This document shows positions 47,437-58,084 of a stretch of DNA of 64,000 bases, piece by piece. The DNA is from Streptococcus sciuri (GTDB lineage: Bacteria > Bacillota > Bacilli > Lactobacillales > Streptococcaceae). The position numbers were made by a program, and so were the translations under genes. The stretch is from positions 310,001 through 374,000 of the forward strand of contig NZ_JANUXX010000001.1 in the NCBI RefSeq assembly GCF_024814375.1, given 5' to 3'. The notes under the pieces were generated by a model. That model did no database searches. It worked only from the letters and a program-made list of their open reading frames with translations, and was not told the origin of the DNA. Each line of letters opens with the position of its first letter. Position 1 is the first letter of the stretch.

Positions 47437-50400
47437 CACTATCGTCCTCCTCACTTTGTGCCATCAAGGTCAAAAAACCTTGGTGTTTTTCTTTTCTCGG
47501 TAAATGATAGAGCCTACGACTGTACGGCATGTGTCTATCCGCTTCAAACCCTGTAATCGCTTTTATCTGTTCTCCCAATGCAACCTTACCATCTTTAGTG
47601 TAAGGATTGATGAGAAAATGTCCACTTCTAATGACATTCTTTGCTTTCTGATAGAGACGTTCGTTATACCCAAGCATGATAGCTAACTCTTCTTCACTAA
47701 AAAGTGTATCTAGCTTATAATTACCGTTTGCTAAGTGGACTTTTTCTTTTTCTAAAAATAATCCTCTGTAAATAATTTCTTGGTGAGCTTTGGCTTGCAA
47801 CTCATCTAGCGACGTCACCTTGTCAAGAGATAACTTTGGCTCTTGCATGTGCAAGTACATAGCACCGAAAATCTGATTGAGAGAAAGATGATAACGTGAT
47901 TGCAAAGCAGAGAGATAGGTGATCAGCTGAGGACTAAGACCATTAAAGAAAGCTTCAATATCAAAGACTTGCTTGCTTGATTTGTAGTCGACAACACCGT
48001 AAGTACCATCTGATAAACGATCCACACGATCAATAATACCATTAATCACGATTTTATCAGACAAAAGCAGCTCAAATGACTCCTCCTCCATTTGAACACG
48101 ATTAAAGGAATGAGAGCGGTTGAAAATCGTTGCTGTCGCTCTAACAATATCTTCTAAAACACCCAGAATATAGCGACCTTGCGCATCTGAACCGTAGAGT
48201 GTTTGAAAAGCCTCTTCATTATTAGCAGTCTTAATCGCCTGATTCAATTTATCATCAAAGTCATCAGAAGAGCAATCTTTCATGACTAGCTCAAAAACTC
48301 TGTGTAGATAAGTACCATGATGTCTAGCATCTGGATGAATACTTTCTCTCTCTTTCAAACGCAAAACATACCGTAGAAAATACTGATACTGATTATTGTA
48401 AAAAGTCGTTAGTGCGGAGGAAGATAAATGCAGAGCTTCATTTGGTGGAAAACGAACTGCCATCACTTCTTTTGAGACGGGGTGAGTTATGACGGTGTCC
48501 TTTAAGAGTGGCATATGAAGCCCTTCTTTGTCTAGCTTTTGGCGCAAATGGCGAACAAGAACAGACCAAAAAGTTTCCTCTTGTTTATCAAGCACCTCAT
48601 AAAGAGCAGGACTATCGTTAGCAAAACCAACCAAACGAGAAAGGAGAGCCTTGTAAGTACCAATGCTAGTGCCATCAGTTGAAAAAGATGTCTTTTTTTT
48701 GACTAACAGTGGCACCCCCATAGTAACAAGCTCTCTCAGATAAGGAGACATATCATCCTCATTTTCATTTAGAACCTGTGGTTGGCTCAAGATAAGCTGC
48801 GTTGTTGCAACATTAAAAAGAGAAAGCGCCGTAAAGTGATTCTTTTTGATATGTTCACGACTGATAATATCAAAATGCCCATCTATCTCTTTTTGCTCAT
48901 TGATGAGCTGTCGTTCCTCATCAGAGACTAAACTTTTATTTTGTGCTATTTTGGGAAAGTGAGACTTGGTCATACCAAGGACAAAAACAAAAGGCTTTGA
49001 GTGTGGTTCCACCAAATCATAAGACTTAATTGATACCACATCAACCGTTGCAGGTACCATACGATACTCAGCTTGTAGCAAACCATTACTAATCAACGAC
49101 AAACATTCATCAAGTGTCAATTTTTCGTCACCAAAGATAGTTTGAAATTGCTGTAAAATGGAAGTAAAAGTCTTCCAAACCTGTTCTTCTTTTTCACGTT
49201 CAATCTCAGATAAAGACGCCGCAAAGCGTTCCATATTGTCTGTGAGAGAAATGTCCACAAAAAAGGTGAAAAGTTTTCGCAATAAACTCTTTCCAGATTG
49301 CTTACGAGATTTGATGAGTCGTGCTAGAGGTTGTATAATTTGATTTCTGATACCATTCAATCGCTCAAGATTAAATGAATGATCTTCTGAAGCTGTAAAA
49401 TCCGTTAAAAAGCCTTTTTGCCCTTTGATATCAGCATAAGTGACATATTGGTCAAAATAATCTAAATCTGCCTGTTCTATCCTTCCGTATAGACCTGACT
49501 TAAGAAGGTTCATAACATCATCTGCTCGGAAGTTGTAGCGCTTAATGCGCTCTAAACTCTCAATGAGATTAATCAAAGGATGGGCACTCATACTTTCTGA
49601 TTTTCCTAGATAATAAGGAATAGCGTAACGCTCAAAAATCTGTCCAATTTGCAGGTGGTAGCTCTCAACATCTCCTAGAAGTACGAGTATATCCTTATAG
49701 CGATGACCTTCATGAAGCTTTTGGCGTATGGCATGCGCTACTTGCTCAATTTCTTCTTGTTGATTGACACACTCCCAAATCTCAATAGCGCTCTTTGCTA
49801 TATCACTAACTTTCTCGCCACTTGCTGTAAAATCATGATTGCTCTCAAAAAGCTGTGACACTTCTTTAAAAGCTAATCCCCCTTGCCAATGGGACTCGAT
49901 ATACTGAGGCTTCACCTTATATTGACTTGCTAAATCACGGATAAAATCAAGGCTGGCTTGGTAGATATTTCCCATCGAAAAAGCAGAACGTTGTGCCTTT
50001 TGGCTCAAGTAGGTACCGATGATAATTTCATCGCAGCGTTCCTCTAGACGATGAATGAGTGTTTCCTCTTCTGCTGAAAAACGGGTAAATCCATCAATAA
50101 CTAAAACAACATGTTCTAGCGCTTTATCCATATACCCCATTTTTAACTGATCAGCAAAAAAAGCAAGCTTTGACTGGTTATCGTATTGCCCTTTTTGAAG
50201 CAAAGATTCTACCTGTGAAAAAATAGTCACCAAATCTTCATATTTTTCTTTAGAGTGCAATAACTCAAGATTATGAACAGTCAACTGAGCTGCTTGTAAT
50301 TCCTTATACAAATCAACCAACTGACGGATAAACTGATGGTTTCCCTTTAATCTCGCATAAACTCGTAGGTCTTTATCTTCTAATTGTCTCAAAGCACAAT

Positions 50401-50671
50401 AAAAAATCATTGCCAAACCTGCATCATCCAACGTTTCTTTAGGATTTGGGCTATTTAAGACAAAATAGCGAGCCAACTGTGCAAAGCGTGTCACTGTAAT
50501 AGCAAAAGAGCTTTGCTCCTCCAGACGCCAAAGCACTTCTCTCTCCTTTTCAAAAGACAGCGAATTTGGGGCAATATAGAAAACACGTTTCCCTTTTTTA
50601 GCTTCCTGAGTCGCTCTTTTTACCAAAATCTCTGTCATATCATGACTAATATCTGTATATAATAACTCCAT
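47426..50671 (-). CDS. rexB: ATP-dependent nuclease subunit B (RexB/AddB)
   Basis: 1081 aa from the ATG at 50669-50671 giving ELLYTDIS, as in streptococcal RexB. Seen: an inactivated helicase-like body (FYIAPNSLSFEKEREVLW replaces the Walker A region) and a C-terminal nuclease with VVDYKSSKQ. The iron-sulphur cysteines known in Bacillus AddB are not apparent in the corresponding NNQYQYFLRYVLRLKE region. A TATAAT at 50700-50705 places the transcript start close to a second in-frame ATG at 50692. Heads the rexBA pair. Confidence 0.93.
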   Translation of the reverse strand: MELLYTDISHDMTEILVKRATQEAKKGKRVFYIAPNSLSFEKEREVLWRLEEQSSFAITVTRFAQLARYFVLNSPNPKETLDDAGLAMIFYCALRQLEDKDLRVYARLKGNHQFIRQLVDLYKELQAAQLTVHNLELLHSKEKYEDLVTIFSQVESLLQKGQYDNQSKLAFFADQLKMGYMDKALEHVVLVIDGFTRFSAEEETLIHRLEERCDEIIIGTYLSQKAQRSAFSMGNIYQASLDFIRDLASQYKVKPQYIESHWQGGLAFKEVSQLFESNHDFTASGEKVSDIAKSAIEIWECVNQQEEIEQVAHAIRQKLHEGHRYKDILVLLGDVESYHLQIGQIFERYAIPYYLGKSESMSAHPLINLIESLERIKRYNFRADDVMNLLKSGLYGRIEQADLDYFDQYVTYADIKGQKGFLTDFTASEDHSFNLERLNGIRNQIIQPLARLIKSRKQSGKSLLRKLFTFFVDISLTDNMERFAASLSEIEREKEEQVWKTFTSILQQFQTIFGDEKLTLDECLSLISNGLLQAEYRMVPATVDVVSIKSYDLVEPHSKPFVFVLGMTKSHFPKIAQNKSLVSDEERQLINEQKEIDGHFDIISREHIKKNHFTALSLFNVATTQLILSQPQVLNENEDDMSPYLRELVTMGVPLLVKKKTSFSTDGTSIGTYKALLSRLVGFANDSPALYEVLDKQEETFWSVLVRHLRQKLDKEGLHMPLLKDTVITHPVSKEVMAVRFPPNEALHLSSSALTTFYNNQYQYFLRYVLRLKERESIHPDARHHGTYLHRVFELVMKDCSSDDFDDKLNQAIKTANNEEAFQTLYGSDAQGRYILGVLEDIVRATATIFNRSHSFNRVQMEEESFELLLSDKIVINGIIDRVDRLSDGTYGVVDYKSSKQVFDIEAFFNGLSPQLITYLSALQSRYHLSLNQIFGAMYLHMQEPKLSLDKVTSLDELQAKAHQEIIYRGLFLEKEKVHLANGNYKLDTLFSEEELAIMLGYNERLYQKAKNVIRSGHFLINPYTKDGKVALGEQIKAITGFEADRHMPYSRRLYHLPRKEKHQGFLTLMAQSEEDDSDEV

Positions 50672-50743
50672 ATCATCCCATCCTTGTCTCATTAGTAGCA
50701 TTATATCAAATATTAATATATTACTCAACGACGATACAGTTGC

Positions 50744-50775
50744 AGCAAAAAAACTCCTCTCAATGAGCGGAGTTT
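50744..50775 (-). terminator. Terminator of the methionine operon
   Basis: Stem AAACTCCgCTC / GAGaGGAGTTT followed by seven T on the minus strand, just after the metF-fusion stop codon. Confidence 0.78.
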
Positions 50776-50781
50776 CACTAG

Positions 50782-52641
50782 CTAATCTCTTTTTTGGTAT
50801 TTTTCTTTTTCCTGGATATAATCAATCAACTCTACTGTCAAATCATAGCGCATAAATGGTGTGATGAGATAAATCCCATTAAAATACTCTAAAGCGCAGT
50901 CAATTAATTGTTTACTTTCCTCCAAGGCCAATTTTTGACAGGTCTCTTTATCATCTTTAACAACCTCTAGTTTTGCTAAAAATTCATCTGACAGATAAAT
51001 ACCAGGCACTTCATTATGAAGAAAAACAGCGTTGTTATAACTTGTAATCGGCATGATACCGATAAAAAAGGGGAGGGAAGACGTTTCAGTGATATGAGCT
51101 AAGTCTTTAATCGTTTGGGTATTAAAGATAGGCTGGGTAATAAAGTAATCCGCTCCTGATGCTACCTTTCTCTCGATTAAACGACTACTGCGTGATAGAT
51201 TTTTCACATTTGGATTAAAAGCAGCACCAACTGTAAAGTTAGTCGCTTTTTTCAAGCTTGCACCACTATAACCTTTGCCTTTATTGAGTTGTCTGATGAG
51301 CTGTAATAGCTTAAAGCTTGTAGCATCATAAACACTTGTTGCACCTGGAAAATCCCCCATTTTAGAAGGATCTCCTGTGATTGCTAAGATATTCTCAATT
51401 CCCAGCACCTCCATACCTAAGAGACGTGATTGCAAACCAATCATATTATGATCACGACAAGACAGATGAAGCAAAAAAGGTGTCTTTGTACTTTCTTTTA
51501 GCAACGCTGCTAAGCTGAGATTGCACACACGCGTTCTGGCTAGAGAATTATCTGCCAGTGTAATAGCAGCAATACCTTTAGCATCGATTGTTTTGATCCC
51601 ACTTTTAAAGGCTCCAATGTCAAGTGTTTTTGGCGGATCTAACTCAGCTATGATAGTTACCTCACGCTTCACCTTATCCACCAATGAATCTTTCTTAAGT
51701 GTTTTTTGGATAAATTCCTGCTCATTTAGCAATGGTGTTACACGCTTATGGGTCACAGGTGATAAACGAGCAGCTACACGTTTCATAGCTCGGACATGAT
51801 CTGGTGTTGTCCCACAACAACCACCTAGTAAACGTACTCCTTCTGCGACTAAAAATTGGGCACTTTTTTCAAAATACTGAGCATTCTGACTAAAACTATA
51901 ATGCCCACCATCACCATTATCTGATTCATAAGATAACAAACTAGCATTAGGATATGCTGCCAAATAGGCCTGTGCAAACAAGGGTATTTGCTTGAATGAC
52001 TTAATCATATGATAAGGACCAAGATGACAGTTAAGTCCAACAACATCAGCCCCTAGCATGACCAACCGACTAAAAGCTTCTACCAAAGGGTGACCATTTT
52101 CAGTGATTCCTGCCTCATGCAGAGCGATATTAGTAATAATAGGCAAATTTGTCAGAGGACGCAAAGCAGTAAGCACAGCTATCAATTCATCAATATCGTA
52201 ATACGTCTCAAGTAGTAGACCATCTAGCTCACCAGTCTCTAAAAGATAACCTGCTTGCTCTAAAGTCTCAGCGACAATTTCCTCTATACTTAGTTCACAT
52301 TGACGAAGCCCCCTAGAAGCACCGATAGTTCCCAAAACATACACATCTGCTCCAGCTTCCTTGCGAGCAATAGCTACAGCTTCTTGGTTAATTTGCTTAA
52401 CTTCATCTTCATGTCCATAAATTGATAAACGATGTCGTTGCGCTCCGTAAGTATTGGTCTGTATAACATCTGCCCCAGCTTTTATATAAGCTTTGTGTAT
52501 AGCAGCAATTTCCTTTGGGTGGCTAAGATTATAATATTCATGACAAGTATCTAAACCATTGGCATATAATAGTGTTCCCATAGCGCCATCAGCCACTAAA
52601 ATCGAAGATGATAAATGCTCTAATAACGGTTGCCTTACCAT
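50782..52641 (-). CDS. Homocysteine S-methyltransferase / methylenetetrahydrofolate reductase fusion
   Basis: 619 aa from the ATG at 52639-52641. Seen: an N-terminal zinc methyltransferase domain (about 1-290) with VADGAMGTLLYANG, GLNCHLGPYHM and the zinc pair in LLGGCCGTTPDHV. The C-terminal domain is MetF-like (IAELDPPKTLD, ILAITGDPSKMGDF, GADYFITQPIF). Same plan as Bacillus YitJ. It supplies 5-methyl-THF for MetE and may methylate homocysteine from another donor. 115 bases after metE. Confidence 0.92.
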   Translation of the reverse strand: MVRQPLLEHLSSSILVADGAMGTLLYANGLDTCHEYYNLSHPKEIAAIHKAYIKAGADVIQTNTYGAQRHRLSIYGHEDEVKQINQEAVAIARKEAGADVYVLGTIGASRGLRQCELSIEEIVAETLEQAGYLLETGELDGLLLETYYDIDELIAVLTALRPLTNLPIITNIALHEAGITENGHPLVEAFSRLVMLGADVVGLNCHLGPYHMIKSFKQIPLFAQAYLAAYPNASLLSYESDNGDGGHYSFSQNAQYFEKSAQFLVAEGVRLLGGCCGTTPDHVRAMKRVAARLSPVTHKRVTPLLNEQEFIQKTLKKDSLVDKVKREVTIIAELDPPKTLDIGAFKSGIKTIDAKGIAAITLADNSLARTRVCNLSLAALLKESTKTPFLLHLSCRDHNMIGLQSRLLGMEVLGIENILAITGDPSKMGDFPGATSVYDATSFKLLQLIRQLNKGKGYSGASLKKATNFTVGAAFNPNVKNLSRSSRLIERKVASGADYFITQPIFNTQTIKDLAHITETSSLPFFIGIMPITSYNNAVFLHNEVPGIYLSDEFLAKLEVVKDDKETCQKLALEESKQLIDCALEYFNGIYLITPFMRYDLTVELIDYIQEKEKYQKRD

Positions 52642-52661
52642 AAATTCTCTCTTTCTATTAT

Positions 52662-52731
52662 CATGTGAGAAAGACTTGCTCGAAAAAAGCAAGTCCTTTT
52701 ACCATCACTCTGAAGGTGTCCATCTCACATG
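52662..52731 (-). promoter_or_regulatory. Structured RNA between metE and the metF fusion gene
   Basis: In the transcript, CATGTGAG (from 52731) can pair with CTCACATG (to 52662). This encloses a hairpin GACTTGCT / AGCAAGTC (52673-52695) and a small inner stem. No clear T-run follows, so it looks like a processing or translation-control structure rather than a terminator. Confidence 0.4.
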
Positions 52732-52755
52732 TTTTCAACGAAATCACTTTTCTTT

Positions 52756-54996
52756 TTATTCATATCCTAGTTTGTGACGCACTTTTTTAGTAGCTGATAC
52801 CAGTACTTTAAGTGCTGCAAGTGTCTCAGGTTCACGACGTGTTTTAAGCCCACAGTCAGGATTAACCCAGAATTGTTTAGGTGACAATTGTTGAAGTGAA
52901 CGTTCAATATTGGTTACAATTTCCTCTTCTGTTGGCACACGTGGGGAGTGAATATCATAGACACCCAGCCCAATACCTAAAGGATAGACAGTCGTCTCAA
53001 AGGACTCAATGATATCTCCGTGACTACGACTCGTCTCAATAGAGATAACATCAGCATCCAATTGACGAATAGCATCAATAATCTCATCAAACTTAGAGTA
53101 ACACATATGTGTGTGAATCTGAGTCTTATCCTCAACCGAAGATGTCGCAATATGGAAAGCATTGACAGCATCCTCAAGATAAGCTTTTTGTTTAGCTTTT
53201 CGGAGTGGCAATCCCTCACGAAGCGCTGCTTCATCGACTTGGATAATAGCAATTCCTGCATCTTCAAGCAATTTGATTTCATCCTTGATAGCAAGCCCAA
53301 TCTGATTGAACAAATCGCTACGCTTAATATCCGTACGCTCAAATGACCAGTTGGTAATAGTAATAGGACCTGTCAACATTCCCTTAACTGGACGATTTGT
53401 CAAACTTTGTGTGTAGACTGTCTCCTCAACTGTCAACGGCTGAATATGCTTGACATCACCATAGATAATTGGAGGTTTCACCGCACGTGAACCATAAGAT
53501 TGCACCCAACCGAACTTAGTTGTCGTGAAACCAGCGAGTTTTTGCCCAAAGAACTCTACCATATCCACACGCTCAAATTCACCATGTACCAAGACGTCAA
53601 TATCAAGATTTTCTTGAATAGTTACCCAACGTGCAATTTCAGAATGGATGAAATCTTGGTACTCCTTATCACTAATATCACCACGCTTCCAAGCTAGACG
53701 TATACGGCGTACTTCTTGAGATTGCGGAAAAGAACCAATCGTCGTTGTTGGTAATAACGGCAAGTGCAAGCGGTCTTGTTGTACTTGTCGACGAATATCA
53801 TAACTTGACTGACGAGCAGTTCTTACTTGACTAAGATCCTCAAGTTCTACGTTACGGAAATCCGCTGCTTGAAGAGCATCAAAAGCTTTAATATGCTCAT
53901 CATAGAGAGGGTTCGCCTCCCCATCCAAATGCTCTGCCAATCGTTTAATTTCCTGTAATTTTTCATCTGCAAAGGCTAGTCCGTTTTTCAAAACAGAATC
54001 CAAATCAGTCTCATTTTTCGTTGTCACAGGGACATGCAAAAGAGAACATGAAGGCTGTACAACAAGACTAGCTGTATTCTCTGATAAAATTTCTAACAGA
54101 TTTGATGCTTCTCTAAAGTCACTCGCCCAGATATTGCGCCCATCAACAACACCCGCAAAAACTTCCTTGTCTCTAAATAGGCCTGCTTTTACCGCATCAA
54201 GATTTTCCTCCAAGCCATGCACAAAATCAAGACCAAAGGCAGCTACTGGCAGATTAGATAAAACTTCAGCATCAATCAAGGCTTCAAAGTACGTTTGAAA
54301 AATCAACTTGACATCAGGAATTTGCTTAGCAAAGTAGCCATACACTATCTTAGCAGCTTCCAAATAATCATCACCCTCATCAGTCACAAAGATAGGTTCA
54401 TCTACTTGGATGTAGGTCGCACCTGCATCAACCAATTCTGTAAAGATTTCTTTGTAAAGAGGCAATAAACTCTTCACTGCTGTTGTAAAATCCGTCACAC
54501 CTGATGAAAGAGCTACAAAAGTGATTGGTCCTGTAATGACAGGCTTTGCTCTGTCCCCTATCACTTGATAAGCTTCCTTATACAAATCCAACAAACGACT
54601 ATTCGTCAATTGTGGACGTTTGTTTGTCCATTCTGGTACGATATAATGATAGTTGGTATTGAACCACTTTTTCATACTAGATGCAACGTTAGCCTTATTA
54701 CCACGTGCAAGAGCAAAATATAAATCCAAATCAATCGATTGATCGCTAAAACGTTCTGGAATAATTCCGAACTGCACAGACAAATCTAAAATATGGTCAT
54801 AAAGAGAAAAATCTCCCACTGGAATCAAATCCACACCGGCATCTGCCTGCTTTTGTAAAAAAGAAAGACGTAAAGCTCGAGCCTGTTTTTCAAGCTCTTC
54901 CTTATTAATCTTCTCTGCCCAGTAGCTCTCAATCAAACGTTTCCACTCACGTTGCTCCCCTAAACGCGGATACCCCAAATTTGAAACTCTAGTCAT
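52756..54996 (-). CDS. metE: Cobalamin-independent methionine synthase
   Basis: 746 aa, full length. Transfers a methyl group from 5-methyl-THF-glutamate to homocysteine. Seen: [20 protein letters not shown] at the start, zinc ligands in THMCYSKF and NPDCGLKTR, the [15 protein letters not shown] strand and [19 protein letters not shown] precedes the ATG. The promoter TAGACA-16-TATAAT is in the 55025-55055 region, with MtaR-like boxes further upstream. Confidence 0.96.
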   Translation of the reverse strand: MTRVSNLGYPRLGEQREWKRLIESYWAEKINKEELEKQARALRLSFLQKQADAGVDLIPVGDFSLYDHILDLSVQFGIIPERFSDQSIDLDLYFALARGNKANVASSMKKWFNTNYHYIVPEWTNKRPQLTNSRLLDLYKEAYQVIGDRAKPVITGPITFVALSSGVTDFTTAVKSLLPLYKEIFTELVDAGATYIQVDEPIFVTDEGDDYLEAAKIVYGYFAKQIPDVKLIFQTYFEALIDAEVLSNLPVAAFGLDFVHGLEENLDAVKAGLFRDKEVFAGVVDGRNIWASDFREASNLLEILSENTASLVVQPSCSLLHVPVTTKNETDLDSVLKNGLAFADEKLQEIKRLAEHLDGEANPLYDEHIKAFDALQAADFRNVELEDLSQVRTARQSSYDIRRQVQQDRLHLPLLPTTTIGSFPQSQEVRRIRLAWKRGDISDKEYQDFIHSEIARWVTIQENLDIDVLVHGEFERVDMVEFFGQKLAGFTTTKFGWVQSYGSRAVKPPIIYGDVKHIQPLTVEETVYTQSLTNRPVKGMLTGPITITNWSFERTDIKRSDLFNQIGLAIKDEIKLLEDAGIAIIQVDEAALREGLPLRKAKQKAYLEDAVNAFHIATSSVEDKTQIHTHMCYSKFDEIIDAIRQLDADVISIETSRSHGDIIESFETTVYPLGIGLGVYDIHSPRVPTEEEIVTNIERSLQQLSPKQFWVNPDCGLKTRREPETLAALKVLVSATKKVRHKLGYE

Positions 54997-55117
54997 AGTT
55001 TCCTCCTATATCTTTGCTAGTTAAAATTATAGCTTGTTTTTTTGTTATGTCTAATATTTTACACGTCAAATCCTACTAAATCAATACTTTTATACATACT
55101 ATCTTTTTATGTATAGA

Positions 55118-55132
55118 TATAGTTTTTAACTA
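55118..55132 (-). promoter_or_regulatory. MtaR-type methionine box 1
   Basis: TATAGTTTTTAACTA matches the streptococcal MET box TATAGTTTnAAACTATA at about 13 of 16 fixed positions. It lies upstream of the metE promoter. Confidence 0.5.
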
Positions 55133-55148
55133 ATTCACTAAGGTTATC

Positions 55149-55165
55149 TATAGTTTTTAATTATA
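55149..55165 (-). promoter_or_regulatory. MtaR-type methionine box 2
   Basis: TATAGTTTTTAATTATA matches the MET box at 14 of 16 fixed positions. Second copy 16 bp from the first; a pair of boxes upstream of metE suggests LysR-type activation. Confidence 0.5.
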
Positions 55166-55202
55166 ACAAAAGAAACTGAGCTAAGCCCAGTTTCTTTTGT
55201 TA
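55164..55202 (-). terminator. Terminator of the fructose operon
   Basis: TAACAAAAGAAACTGgGC / GCTCAGTTTCTTTTGTTA-type long stem with one mismatch at the fruA stop codon, T-rich 3' arm on the minus strand. It abuts the second methionine box. Confidence 0.75.
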
Positions 55203-57176
55203 TTGACGATGTTCAGCCGATTTTCTAAGAGCACCAAAAAGAATACCTGAAACGATAGCACCGATACACACAAAGAGAATATATAGGAATGGATTGCTTG
55301 TTAGGGCAATAACAAAGATGCCTCCGTGTGGTGCCATTAGTTTGATACCAGAAAGACCGACCAAAGCTCCTGCTAGGGCTGAACCTGCGATAAAGCTTGG
55401 AATGGCACGTGCAGGATCTGCTGCTCCAAATGGAATGGCACCCTCTGTGATAAATGAAAGCCCCATAACAATATTCGTCAAACCAGAGTTACGTTCTTCT
55501 TGGATGAATTTATCCTTAAAAAGAAGAGTCGCTACAAAGACAGCAAGAGGAGGAACCATACCACCAGCCATAACGGCTGCCATTACGACTGAACCGCCAT
55601 CTGCCACACTTGCTGCCAGTGTTCCTGTACCAAAGACATAGGCTGCTTTATTGAAAGGACCGCCCATATCAATAGCCATCATTCCACCAAGGACTAGTCC
55701 CATGATAACTGCTGAGCTACCTGATAAACTTTCAAGAAAATTGTTTAATCCTGTATTGATCGCTGCCATTGGGATATTGATAAAAAGCATCAGAAATCCT
55801 GTTACAAACACACCAAGCAATGGGTAGAGTAAGATAGATTTGATACCTTCTAGCGAGCGAGGAAGAACAGTTAAAAGTTTTTTGAGGAGAAGAATAACAC
55901 CACCTGCTAAGAAACCACCAACCAAAGCTCCTAAAAATCCTGATGGGACACCAGAGAGAGACAGCGTTGTCTCACCGCCAGCAGCATAGGGAACTTTCCC
56001 CCAAGCCAAGCCAGTTGCTGCGATAGACCCTGCAACAAAACCTGCAACAAGACCTGGTTTTTCAGCAATTGAATAAGCAATATAACCTGCTAATACTGGA
56101 AGCATAAAGTTAAAAGCAACACCACCAATATTTTTAAAAAGGGAAGAAAGCTCATGATAAGTTCCCAAGTTACTCAATTGATCCTTTGGCACACCCATAA
56201 TATTATCAATCAAGAAGGCAAGGGCAATCATGATACCACCACCAATAACGAATGGCAACATTTGAGAAACACCACTCATCAAGTGCTTATAAAAAGCACC
56301 ACCAAGGCTCAATTTTTCACTAGCATCGCTTGAAGATGATGCTTTATCAGCTGAAGCTGTGTAAGTTTCTGCTTTGCCATCAAGGATGATATTGATGAGT
56401 TCTTCAGATTTTTTAATACCATCAGCAACCGGACGTGAAAGAAGATGTTTTCCATCAAAACGTGCCATTTCAACAGCTTTATCAGCTGCAATAATAACAC
56501 CTTTTGCACGTGCAATTTCATCAGCGCTCAAACGATTACCGACACCTGATGCACCATTTGTTTCAACACGAACTGTGACACCCATTTCGTCTCCTTGTTT
56601 GATGAGAGCTTCTTCTGCCATATAAGTGTGCGCAATACCAGTTGTACAAGCCGTAACCGCTACGATAAGTGGTTTATCATCTGAAACTGAAGTATCTCTC
56701 ACTTCTTCTTTGACTTTATTCTCTTCTTCTGCTGCGTTAAATGTTGCAATAACTTCATCAGCTGATATCACTTGACGTAATTGATTAGCAAAACCATCTT
56801 TCAAAAGATATTTCGATAATTCAGCAAGAGCAGCCAAGTGAGTGTCGTTTGCGCCATCTGGTGCTGCAATCATGAAGAATAGATAAGTTGGTTGACCGTC
56901 CAATGCTTCATAATCAACACCTGCAGTAGATTTAGCAAACAAAACAGTTGCTTCTTTAACAGCTGCATTTTTACTGTGAGGCATGGCAATCCCATCACCT
57001 AAACCAGTAGATGTTTGCGCTTCACGGTTCATGATACCTTGTTTAAAAGCATCAAAATCATCTACCACACCGTGTTCAACAAGGCTTGTGATCATTTCAT
57101 CGATCGCTGCTTCTTTTGAAGTTGCTTTCAAATCAAGAATCATGACATCTTTTCTGAGCAAGTCTTGAATTTTCAT
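55200..57176 (-). CDS. fruA: PTS fructose-specific EIIABC
   Basis: 658 aa. Seen: IIA domain (1-150) with the phospho-histidine in GIAMPHSKNA, IIB domain (about 165-265) with the phospho-cysteine in VTACTTGIAHTYMAEEAL, and a IIC membrane domain (about 300-650, roughly nine spans). Known: imports fructose as fructose-1-phosphate. Its ATG overlaps the fruK stop by four bases (ATGA), so translation is coupled. Confidence 0.95.
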   Translation of the reverse strand: MKIQDLLRKDVMILDLKATSKEAAIDEMITSLVEHGVVDDFDAFKQGIMNREAQTSTGLGDGIAMPHSKNAAVKEATVLFAKSTAGVDYEALDGQPTYLFFMIAAPDGANDTHLAALAELSKYLLKDGFANQLRQVISADEVIATFNAAEEENKVKEEVRDTSVSDDKPLIVAVTACTTGIAHTYMAEEALIKQGDEMGVTVRVETNGASGVGNRLSADEIARAKGVIIAADKAVEMARFDGKHLLSRPVADGIKKSEELINIILDGKAETYTASADKASSSSDASEKLSLGGAFYKHLMSGVSQMLPFVIGGGIMIALAFLIDNIMGVPKDQLSNLGTYHELSSLFKNIGGVAFNFMLPVLAGYIAYSIAEKPGLVAGFVAGSIAATGLAWGKVPYAAGGETTLSLSGVPSGFLGALVGGFLAGGVILLLKKLLTVLPRSLEGIKSILLYPLLGVFVTGFLMLFINIPMAAINTGLNNFLESLSGSSAVIMGLVLGGMMAIDMGGPFNKAAYVFGTGTLAASVADGGSVVMAAVMAGGMVPPLAVFVATLLFKDKFIQEERNSGLTNIVMGLSFITEGAIPFGAADPARAIPSFIAGSALAGALVGLSGIKLMAPHGGIFVIALTSNPFLYILFVCIGAIVSGILFGALRKSAEHRQ

Positions 57177-58084
57177 ATTTTTTCTACCTCTACTTTTTGA
57201 TAAGTTTCTTTTATGAATTCAGCAGTTGCCAAGTCATCTGAAAATGTTGTTGCTGTCCCACATGCGACCCCCCATTTAAGAGCTTCGATTGGATTGCCAG
57301 ATTTGACATATTCGCCTGTAAATCCTGCAACCATAGAATCGCCCGCACCCACAGAATTTTTGACAGTGCCTTTAATTGGTTTTGCAAAGTATGCTGCTTC
57401 TGGTGTTACCAACAATGCACCGTCGCCAGCCATTGAAATAATGACGTTTTTAGCACCTTTAGCGAGAATTTTACGGGCGTATTTTTCAATATCAGCAAGA
57501 CCGTTTAATTCAACACCGAAAATATCAGCTAATTCATGATTATTCGGTTTCACCAAAAGTGGTTGATAGTTTAAGGCATCTAAAAGTGTTTGTCCTTCAA
57601 AATCACAAACAACTTCTGCACCGGCTTTTTTAGCAATCGGAATCAATGTGTTATAAACTTGGTTTCCGAGACTACTTGGAGCTGAACCTGCAAAAACAAC
57701 AGTATCTTCACTTGAAAGGCTAGCAAGAATAGCGCCTAATTCTTCAAGTTTTTCTGTTGAGATGTAGGGACCTGCACCGTTGATTTCTGTTTCTTCATCC
57801 GCTTTAACTTTGACATTAATACGTGTATCCTCAGAAACTTCAACGAATTTTGTTGCAATGCCTTCATCTACCAAGCCATCTTTCACAAAACGCCCTGTAA
57901 ATCCACCGATAAATCCTGTGGCTGTATTTTCAATATCAAGACGTTTCAAGACACGGCTCACATTGATTCCTTTTCCACCAGCAAATTTATCATCACTTGT
58001 CATACGATTAACATTACCAAGTGCTAAACTATCCAAGCGAACGATAAAGTCAATGGATGGATTTAACGTTACTGTATAAATCAT
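57173..58084 (-). CDS. fruK: 1-phosphofructokinase
   Basis: 303 aa from the ATG at 58082-58084 (IYTVTLNPSIDFIV follows). PfkB-family kinase converting fructose-1-P to fructose-1,6-bisphosphate. Seen: GGKGINVSRVL near the start and GAGDSMVAGF with the catalytic aspartate near the end. ATGA overlap with fruR upstream and with fruA downstream. Confidence 0.95.
   Translation of the reverse strand: MIYTVTLNPSIDFIVRLDSLALGNVNRMTSDDKFAGGKGINVSRVLKRLDIENTATGFIGGFTGRFVKDGLVDEGIATKFVEVSEDTRINVKVKADEETEINGAGPYISTEKLEELGAILASLSSEDTVVFAGSAPSSLGNQVYNTLIPIAKKAGAEVVCDFEGQTLLDALNYQPLLVKPNNHELADIFGVELNGLADIEKYARKILAKGAKNVIISMAGDGALLVTPEAAYFAKPIKGTVKNSVGAGDSMVAGFTGEYVKSGNPIEALKWGVACGTATTFSDDLATAEFIKETYQKVEVEKI

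Noticed and set aside
54997..55199. T-box, S-box or SMK riboswitch before metE
   Set aside because: No characteristic conserved blocks found; methionine boxes of the MtaR type are present instead.
55294..55641. 115-codon ORF antisense to fruA
   Set aside because: Alanine/proline-rich shadow of the membrane domain of fruA.
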